Shown: one piece after another, positions 57,191-64,000 of the stretch
Layout: each line of letters begins with the position of its first letter
Numbering within the stretch: position 1 is the first letter of the stretch
NCBI GenBank assembly: GCA_022575985.1
Contig: JAKSXM010000272.1
Coordinates: 992,001 to 1,056,000, forward strand
Direction: 5' to 3'
DNA: 64,000 nucleotides
DNA from: Anagrus nilaparvatae
Taxonomy: Eukaryota; Arthropoda; Insecta; Hymenoptera; Mymaridae
The notes under the pieces: model-generated
The model's database searches: none
Told to the model about the DNA's origin: nothing
The model's input: the letters and a program-made list of their open reading frames with translations, nothing else
Translations under genes and position numbers: made by a program

Positions 57191-57532
57191 CAAACTTTTT
57201 TTTGATTTTAACTATTCCAATGTTTTATTCAATTTAATTCTTAATTTATCTTGCTAATTTGGCATATTTTATAATAGAGTATACTACCAATCCCCCCTCC
57301 TTTTTTTTAAAATTTTCTTAAGAGGGAAAAATTTTAAAAAAGCAAAAATGTAAAATTTATTATTTTTTTTTTTATTTTGAAAAACATTTGATGTAATTTT
57401 GGACTAGGTAATAGCTTTTTCTTCCTAGTGGGCCGAAAAAACTTTTTTCGCCCCACAACGAAATCGAAAAAAACGCGTTTTCACCCCACTTAGAAAGAAA
57501 AATTTCATTTTGTCCATGGGAACAAAAAAAAA
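57191..57532. other. AT-rich non-coding DNA
   Basis: Poly-T and poly-A runs. 57428-57520 has a 'cgccccac' / 'cgttttcaccccact' direct similarity. Nothing else recognised. Confidence 0.4.
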
Positions 57533-57605
57533 ATACCCCAGATCGCAGTTTACCATCCTCGGCTTCGCCTCGGATGCTAATTAACGTGCGATCTGGGACA
57601 TTCTT
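57533..57605. repeat. Dispersed ~70-bp hairpin repeat, copy 2
   Basis: CCCAGATCGCA...TGCGATCTGGG encloses an inner CATCC..GGATG pair. Reverse complement of the repeat at 26362-26432. Confidence 0.7.
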
Positions 57606-57689
57606 TTTTTTTGCTCCCTTGGTTAAAAATGTACTATTATATTTTTAAGTTTTAGAGCTATTGCGGCGCTATAGTTTTGAAAAATTATT

Positions 57690-58560
57690 GATAAAAATTG
57701 TCTTAAAAGGGTACTTTTTAAGGGCACTGGCCAAAATGAAGGCAAATTTGGGCCAAAAAATTGACTTTAAGATTTTTAAGTTTAATAGCTGTTGCAGCGC
57801 TATAGTTCTTTGCAAAAAATTGGTTTTCAGAGACTCATGATATGGGTGCTATGTAAAATGGCGGCAATGGCACGAGATTTTTAATTATTTTGGCGAAAAT
57901 TGACTTTAAATGGCGCTTTTTATGAGCGCTAATGAATTTAAGGCAACTTCGAGACAAAAATGTTACTTAAGAAAAAAAAATTTTTGGTTAAACGGCGGTA
58001 GCGGCAAGAGATTTTTAATTATTTTAGCAAAAATTGGCTTCAAATAGCGCTTTTTATGAGCGCTAATTAAGTTAAGGCAATTCTGGGCCTAAAATATGAT
58101 TTAAAAGTTTTTTAAATAAATTTTTTTTAGTAAATTTGCTGCAAGCGGCTGTATACGTTTGAACAATTTTTGGCAAAAATTGGCTTTAAAAGGCGGTTTT
58201 TATGACCGTGAATGAAATTAAGGCAAATTTTGGCCAAAAATTACAATTTAAATATTTTTGAATAACTAATAGTGAATATAAATTAATATTCAAAATTTCT
58301 TGCATCGCTCGATGATAAGGAGAGTATTTAAAATAATTGAAATAATAACAACCTTTACGAGCAAGGTAAACAACCCTTGCTCGTAAAGGTTGTTATTATT
58401 TGAATTATTTTAAGTATTTTTGGTTAATCTGCGGCACCGGCGTTAAAATTTTAAGTTTTCGGGCAAAAATTGGATTTAAAAGGCGATTGTTATGAGCGCT
58501 AATATATTTAAGTAAATCGTATTTTTTTTATCAGTATTCTCTTACCGTTATGGTCAGTAA
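57690..58560. repeat. Degenerate ~140-bp tandem repeat
   Basis: The key segment 'ggcgctttttatgagcgcta', followed by 'atttaaggcaa..t.gggcc', recurs at about 57908, 58045, 58190 and 58480, with a weaker start at about 57705. Spacings are about 137, 145 and 290 bp (two periods). Confidence 0.75.
58323..58418. repeat. 43-bp-stem hairpin
   Basis: 'gtatttaaaataattgaaat' through CCTTTACGAGCAAGG pairs with CCTTGCTCGTAAAGG through the mirrored half, loop about 10 bases (taaacaaccc). One or two mismatches only. It lies in the double-length interval of the tandem repeat. Confidence 0.8.
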
Positions 58561-59246
58561 ATCAAATGAAAATATTTGGCCAAAAATGACCAATTTTTTA
58601 ATTACTGCAAAAATTATAATTTTGGACTAATATGGGTTTTATAGACCTCAGAAATTTTATGAAAATTCCTAATTTTTAAAAATTTATTACTCGCTTATTT
58701 TTGATCAATCGTTTGCGAGATATAAAAATTTAAAGTCAGAGTTCCGCTTTAAGGTATTTTAATAAACGTTAATAACTAAGGTATTTTAATAAACGAAAAT
58801 AGCTGCGGAGTCAGGCGGGAGATACAGACGCTTTGCCGCTGACCATGAACATTAAATCTAAGTAAGGCACGCACACACGCGCACATACATACATTTTTAC
58901 ATTATATACATTCCACAACATTTCCACCCACCACATTTTAATGTAATTGAAATGTCTACAAATTAACAAAAACCAATTAAAAAAAAAACCATTTGGTGAA
59001 TACAGATGCTGCTTGCAATTTTATATAAAAGATATAAAAAATTAGAAATATTATTTTCAATAATTTAAGCAGGTTTTAAATTTCAAATTAAAATCAACAT
59101 TTAAAAATAATTTACAATGCAATAAAAATTCATCTAATTAGACAATCTTTTTATACAATCATATAATTCTACAATCTTAATTTTATTTTAATGAATTTAC
59201 ATTAATGCACAAATTACTAAATAGTAAACATTATTATGATTCCTCA
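58561..59246. other. Intronic DNA, possible BEL 3' LTR remnant
   Basis: No coding similarity. The BEL pol tail (59247-59432) reads toward this region, so its 3' LTR may lie here, but no LTR border is visible. Confidence 0.3.
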
Positions 59247-59432
59247 TTATTCAAAATATTTAACTTTATAAGTTTTTTGAATTGGTCTTTTAAGCTGTGT
59301 TGACCTAGTTTTGAGGTGAACCACGTGCACCAACCCATCAGAACTATGGTAAACCTTAACTACTCTAGCCAAGTGCCATTTTGCGGGTGGCATTGTCTCA
59401 TGAGACCAGCACCACATCGCCAACACTGACAT
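59247..59432 (-). pseudogene. BEL/Pao pol C-terminus (DUF5641-like)
   Basis: 61 open codons: TMPPAKWHLARVVKVYHSSD, then GLVHVVHLKTRSTQLKRPIQ. This is the C-terminal module after integrase in BEL/Pao Pol ('PPxxWxLGRV..V..G.DG.VRVV.VKT..G..KRPI.KL'). The upstream pol is lost. Orientation is opposite to the BEL gag at 49.6 kb. Confidence 0.85.
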
Positions 59433-59530
59433 TTTTTTTTTTATCCTATACTTTTATTACAAATACTTAAGGTTTAATCAGGTGGATAGAAAACATTTTT
59501 GGGTTTAAAATTTCTGGAATGTTTATTATT

Positions 59531-60049
59531 TTTAGCCATTGATCATCTTATGTGTCCCTTAAAATTTAAAAAAAAAAATTTTTAATTTATTATTAATTTA
59601 TTGACTACGAACGGAGATTAGCACTTTTTAAGGTATTTTATTAATCAAGACTTTTTTATAAATAATTTGATATTAAAAATCTTAAAATATAATATTTAGA
59701 GCATTATTTAGCATCGATTTACTAAGAAAAATTTTGATTTTCTACGTTTTGCCGGGAATAAATTGATTTTTTGTAAAGTATAGGTTAGGACAAAAATCAA
59801 AAAACTTGAAATATAATTCACATTGTTGATAAAAATTCAGATTTTTTTTAGTAACTCGATGATAAATAATGTTTTAAATATTATATTGAAAGATTTTAAA
59901 AATCAGATTAATTATAAAAAAGTCTTGATTAATTAAGTACCTCAAAAATTAATGAAATTTTAAGCGATACTACCTCCGCTCGTGGTCAATGAATTATCAA
60001 AATTATTATTTTTAATTCTATAGGACACATAACATGATCAATGACTAAA
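59531..60049. mobile_element. Foldback element just before LRR exon 2 (about 519 bp)
   Basis: Left TTTAGCCATTGATCATCTTA, right end ...CATGATCAATGACTAAA. Matching inner pairs include TGTGTCC/GGACACA, CGAACGGAG../CTCCGCTCG and 'aatcaagacttttttataaa' with its complement. It ends 140 bp upstream of exon 60190-60329. Confidence 0.75.
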
Positions 60050-60189
60050 GATATTAAAGATTTCAGAAGTATTTTCAGATATTTTCACACTTTCACCTAA
60101 TTCACTTTCAATAAGAATTACTCTAAAAGAATTTCTAAAGTTGAATAATTTTTATAATTTGTTTATTAAACTTTACTTTTTATTTTCAG

Positions 60190-60329
60190 GATAAAAGTAT
60201 TACCAGCTACAGTATTTGAAACTTTAAATTCTTTAGAAATCTTAAATTTACAAAACAATGAAATAAATCATATTCCAGAAGATGTCGCTGAAAATATAGT
60301 GGATACCCTTAAAATTATTGACGTTACAG
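60190..60329 (+). CDS. Leucine-rich-repeat gene, internal exon 2 of 2 visible
   Basis: A 140-bp exon between acceptor TTTATTTTCAG and donor ACAG|GTATAT. Its first base completes the codon left open at 29676, and 46 codons plus one base follow (next intron phase 1). It encodes IKVLPATVFETLNSLEILNL, QNNEINHIPEDVAENI and LKIIDVTG, i.e. the rest of one LRR, a full LRR and the start of the next. The register continues exactly from exon 1. The ending pattern suggests that an LRR C-terminal cap follows in the next exon, beyond the window. Confidence 0.9.
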
Positions 60330-60580
60330 GTATATTAATAAATGTATTTTATATTTTTTTAAATATTCATGAGTTTATGAATTTTAAATTTATGAAAAAA
60401 TAGTATTATAAGTTAGTTATTTCTACGTTTGAGGAATAACTAATAATTTTAATCATCTAATTCCAATATTTATGTCATTGTTAGAAGAAATCTTGGATGT
60501 TTGTAAAATTATGGATGTTTGTACATGTGTATGTATTTATATATATATGTATATGTCGCAGTGTTATAGAATAGTTTGCA

Positions 60581-60690
60581 TTATAGGCTATAATACGGAT
60601 TATAGAAAAGTAAAATTTTTAAAATCATTACTTTTCTATGATACTGGAATTTTAAGTGTCATAACCTATAATCCGTATTATAGCCTATAA
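60581..60690. mobile_element. 110-bp MITE
   Basis: TTATAGGCTATAATACGGAT and its inverted counterpart ATCCGTATTATAGCCTATAA (25-bp perfect terminal repeat), with 60 bp of unrelated interior. No clear target-site duplication. Confidence 0.75.
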
Positions 60691-60721
60691 TACTATAATA
60701 TTATTACTATTTTATTTATTT

Positions 60722-60883
60722 TCATGGGCCACTAAAATGACAACGTGAATTACATAAAACCTGAGCTTTATAACATTGACATCTATTTGTTGAACACTGC
60801 TTAGCGGAAGCTCTGCAATTGCATTTTTTGTACCCCTGACCACCAAAAAGAGAATGTTTAGCTGCAGCTGCAGCTGCTGCTAC
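60722..60883 (-). pseudogene. CXC-like cysteine-rich C-terminus of a transposon protein
   Basis: 53 open codons ending at TGA (60724-60722): an alanine run from GCTGCAGCTGCAGCTGC, then SLFGGQGYKKCNCRASAKQC and TNRCQCYKAQVLCNSRCH. The spacing CXC..C....CXC......C...CH is that of a CXC (tesmin-like) cysteine motif found at the C-terminus of some integrase-type transposon proteins (from memory). No upstream coding is left. Confidence 0.5.
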
Positions 60884-61057
60884 TTAACATACTACTCATA
60901 TATGAATCGTGGAAAACTTAAAGTTTATATAATCAAAGGTTTATCAACATTTTCAGTTTTAAATTTTTAAAACGCTCATACAAAATAAAAATGTGAAAAA
61001 CGTCCGGGTTGTTTTCTCCAAGTGTATGCGGCATTCAGTTTTGATGAAAAATTAAGG

Positions 61058-62123
61058 CAGAGCTGGGATACTGTGACACGCATACGGCTCCCGTATTGAC
61101 TTTTGCCGTATGAAAACCCATACGGCAAAATCCAATACGGGAACCGTACAAAATATGCCGTATTAATGGACTATTTTATACGGCTCCCGTATTGTATTTT
61201 GCCGTATGGATTTTCATACGGCAAAATCCAATACGGGAACCGTACAAAATATGCCGTATTAATGGACCATTTTATACGGCCCCCGTATTGATTTTTGCCG
61301 TATGAAAATCCATACGGCAAAATTCAATACGGGAGTCGTATAAAATGGTCCATTAATACGGCATATTACCTACAGCTCCCGTATTTATTTATGCCGTATG
61401 AAAAACCGTAGGACAAAATTGAATACCAAATCACCTATTTGTACGGCATAAGAATATACGGCCCCATATTTTTCTCATACTGGCCCGTATTCATGTAGGA
61501 CCTGGGTAACTTCATAATGCCCACGGACCCATATGCGTATAGAAGAGGATATTTTCATAATGCCCACGGGTCAGTATACGTATGAGACCTAGGTATTTTC
61601 ATAATGCTGACGGGTCCGTGAGCATTATGAAAATACCCAGGTCCTATATGCATACGGGTCCGTATGCGTATAGGACTTAGGTATTTTCATACTGTGTACG
61701 GATCCGTAGGCATTATGAAAATACTAGGTCTCATACTCATACGGACCCGTGGGCATATAGGACCTGGGTTTTTTCATAATGCTGACGGGTCCGTGGGCAT
61801 TATGAAAATACTCAGGTCCTATATGCATACGGGTCCGTATGCGTATGAGCTTGGGTGTTTTCATAATGCCCACGGACCCCTCAGCATTATGAAAATACCC
61901 AGGTCCTATATGCATACGGGTCCGTATGAGTATGAGACTTGGGTTTTTCATAATGCTGACGGGTCCGTGGGCAGTATGCATTCAAACTTTAACATACTAC
62001 TAACTGATCCGTATACTTATAAAAATTAAGTATGGACAGACTGTGCACGAATCATTATACTGCTTGGCCGTATATACGGCTGTTAGTTTTCCGTGCCCAA
62101 AATGCCGTGCATGCCCAGCTCTG
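61058..62123. mobile_element. hAT-type foldback element (1066 bp) with 8-bp duplication
   Basis: The ends CAGAGCTGGG and CCCAGCTCTG are flanked by AATTAAGG at 61050-61057 and 62124-62131. Left third: inverted and direct copies of 'atacggcaaaatccaatacg' / 'tacggctcccgtattg' (about eight). Middle and right: many copies of 'ttttcataatgcccacggac' / 'catacgggtccgtatgcgta' in both orientations, period roughly 60-70 bp. CAGAGCTGGG and an 8-bp duplication are hAT hallmarks. No transposase; the open frames through it are repeat artefacts. Confidence 0.95.
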
Positions 62124-62131
62124 AATTAAGG

Positions 62132-62980
62132 TATCCAAAATATGAGTAAATTTTTTGGCTTGAATCAAGAGCTATTTAAATATGAGCCTCAAAATGTTAA
62201 AAACGTCCGTAGAAATAAAAAATCCCATAAGAATAACACGTAAAATTTATTTTCATATTTGTAAATTTCAGTACTACTTAATATACAGTTCCCGTAAAAG
62301 GCACCCATTTATATTGACCATTAAAAAGATAAATAATTTAAATTTATATAAATAATTGAAATAAAACAATTAAAAATTTTATTGTAAATTAATATAATTT
62401 TGTAGGTAGTATGAAAAATAAATAATTGAATAAAAAATAAATAATTTTCATTTTTCTATAGTACAAAAGTGCGTTAGTAGTATAGTCCCTGCCATTTAAT
62501 CCTAGTATTGAAGCGGACGCGAGTAGAAGCCATATTTGAAAGAGTAATTTGTCAAACTTCACTCTCAAATTCCAGAAAATGACATAATATATAAATTTGG
62601 GTGAAAAAAAACGTAGGTTGCCTTTATACTTTAATTAATAGTAAATAAGAAAGAAGAGCAATCAATAAAATATTGTAAGAACTGCGAACAACTAATTTTT
62701 AGTGAACATTCAGTTAATATTGTGAAATGTCTTGCATGAAAATGATTTTGGAAATATTTAAATATATTTTATTGTAAACTATTGTTTTTTCTTTGTTTTA
62801 CATAGATTTTAATAATTTATTGCTTAAATTAATTATCTTTTTGCATAAATAAAAAAAATGTTTTAAACATTAATAGCTTAAAATTATATTTGGAGTTCTG
62901 GGAAACTTCTGGGAAGGTCCATTAAAAAATTAAAATTTGGCATATATAAAATAATTATTTTAAACCTTCTTAACCCATCT
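62132..62980. other. Intronic DNA without recognised genes
   Basis: AT-rich; no coding similarity or repeat seen. Confidence 0.5.
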
Positions 62981-62981
62981 T

Positions 62982-63210
62982 GACGATGGGACAGCGACAA
63001 GAATGAGACACAGACTGATTCCGGACCTGGATGCTTGGACAGGACCCGAACATGGGGAGGTAGATTGTTATCTCACCCAGTTCTTAATAGGTCACGGATA
63101 TTTCCGTGTCATGTTGAGTAAGTGACACAATATTCTGGGTGAGGTAGACACCGTAGAGAACACATTCTTCGGATGTCTGCACTACTCGTAGGCATAAAAG
63201 CTTGGAATAC
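62982..63210 (+). pseudogene. Non-LTR ORF2 C-terminal fragment
   Basis: A frame from about 62985 encodes MRHRLIPDLDAWTGPEHGEV, then CYLTQFLIGHGYFRVML, and after a stop EVDTVENTFFGC. 'Y-x-L-T-Q-F-L-x-G-H-G-x-F' followed by 'D-T-x-E-H/N-T-x-F-x-C' is the C-terminal zinc-knuckle region of R1-clade reverse transcriptases. Frame intact over only about 45 codons. Confidence 0.7.
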
Positions 63211-63728
63211 TTGAAAAATCATATTACTTTGTGAATAAACTTTGATTTGTAGTGTTTTAAGATATAATACATTTGTAATATTGATTAAAAATTATAAAGT
63301 TAATAAAAATAATAAAGTAAATAAAAATAATACAGTTAAATCTTAAGAAAAATTTTTATATTTTATAAAAATTGTGTACATTAATGTTATAACTCTTTTT
63401 TAATTACCTTTAAATATTCCATTTTCATAATTATGAAATCAGATATTTTTTGAATATTTTTTAATTTAGTTCTTGAATAATAGTTGAAACATACGCTTTA
63501 GTTTTTTTCTTTTTGGATTGTTGCATTTATCATTATTTTCATGTGATTTTTCTTCAAATAATATTGCCTTTGTATTATACGTTGTTATTAATGATACGTA
63601 AAATCCCTTTATATCATTTTTTTTGAGAGATTCAAAGTACAGAAGAACTGTAATATGACCGTCAAAAAAGGCATAGCTCAGTTCAAAAAATATCTAACCA
63701 GGTTGAAGACAATTTTCGAACGAATTAA
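63211..63728. other. AT-rich non-coding DNA
   Basis: Nothing recognised beyond a short 'taataaaaataataaagtaa' direct repeat near 63300. Confidence 0.5.
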
Positions 63729-63884
63729 ATGGATATTCCTATACAGGAAGTATCAGGGAGTCTGACTAAAAAAGGAAAGAAGAGGGCTCGGACTCCGTCT
63801 CAAAGCTCACCTGGAAAGGAGAATACAAAAATGAGATCGGCGGAGAAAACGTCATCAAAATTCCCTCTAGAAGGCCTTCGCTAA
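63729..63884 (+). pseudogene. Possible non-LTR ORF1 start (51 aa)
   Basis: ATG at 63729 opens 51 codons with SLTKKGKKRARTPSQSSPGK and NTKMRSAEKTSS, a basic, serine-rich composition usual at the N-terminus of non-LTR ORF1 proteins, and stops at 63882. The following sequence stays GC-richer up to the window end, so this may be the 5' end of an element running off the window. Weak evidence. Confidence 0.3.
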
Positions 63885-64000
63885 CGCGATGAAGTCTCCT
63901 TAAAAAGATAAGAATCAGGAGGGGGCTACAGTAGCTTCTGGCCAGCAAACGCAGCCAATGGAGGTAGTTTAAGTAACTCTCCCTGTAGATGATGATGATT

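Larger units (their letters stand above)
29677..60189 (+). other. 30.5-kb transposon-filled intron of the LRR gene
   Basis: Begins GTAAGT at 29677 and ends TTTATTTTCAG at 60189. The phase (2) and the LRR register match on the two sides, which is the evidence that it is one intron. It contains relics of a Helitron, Gypsy copy 2, two BEL fragments, a solo LTR, an LTR-like block and at least eight foldback elements. Confidence 0.8.

Noticed and set aside
61664..62029. Open frames of 85 and 121 codons with repeated YFHNA/GSVGIMK motifs
   Set aside because: Artefacts of the repeat arrays in the hAT foldback.

Overview
This is eukaryotic, intron-rich, AT-rich nuclear DNA from an animal, almost certainly an insect. 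A hymenopteran, perhaps a parasitoid wasp, is my best guess. The guess rests on the mix of elements: R1-type non-LTR elements, Tigger, a Polinton, Gypsy and BEL elements with insect-style Gag/Pol, and a Helitron. I cannot prove the order from the sequence alone. There is no operon structure. Almost everything recognisable is a transposable element, most of it broken, and many elements are nested inside others.

The only clear host gene is a leucine-rich-repeat (LRR) gene on the + strand. Its two visible coding exons (29496-29676 and 60190-60329) are 30.5 kb apart but match in splice phase and in LRR register. Most of the window from 29.7 to 60.2 kb is therefore one intron filled with transposons, and 60.3-64.0 kb is the start of the next intron.

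Layout. 1-8.9 kb, minus strand: a decayed Polinton/Maverick (DNA polymerase B, packaging ATPase, two conserved unnamed ORFs, integrase with chromodomain, two capsid-type ORFs). A 722-bp foldback MITE sits in the polymerase gene, and a 3'-truncated R1-like non-LTR element (8.9-10.75 kb) abuts its N-terminal end. 10.75-14.3 kb: AT-rich DNA with fragments of spliced transposon genes and a small MITE. 14.4-29.1 kb, plus strand: a dead Gypsy-type element (gag, protease, RT/RNase H, integrase, env-like glycoprotein). It is split by a small spliced OB-fold gene, by a 30-bp palindromic minisatellite, by a Tigger element that itself contains a non-LTR insertion, and by a ~430-bp satellite carrying a second copy of the foldback MITE. 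29.7-42.2 kb: intronic DNA with several foldback elements, including a 1.59-kb near-perfect inverted repeat, and an LTR-like block. 42.6-44.2 kb: Helitron relic. 47.0-47.7 kb: solo LTR with target-site duplication. 49.6-51.4 kb: BEL/Pao gag-protease. 52.0-57.2 kb, minus strand: a second copy of the env-bearing Gypsy family, next to two antisense exons of unknown function. 57.5-58.5 kb: degenerate satellite. 59.2 kb: BEL pol tail. 59.5-62.1 kb: foldback elements around LRR exon 2, including a hAT-type foldback with 8-bp duplications. 63.0-63.9 kb: non-LTR fragments.

Most notable: two independent copies, on opposite strands, of one Gypsy lineage carrying a glycoprotein that looks captured from a non-retroviral virus; a three-exon OB-fold ORF with no lesion inside a dead retrotransposon; and an LRR pre-mRNA that would contain about ten long hairpins.
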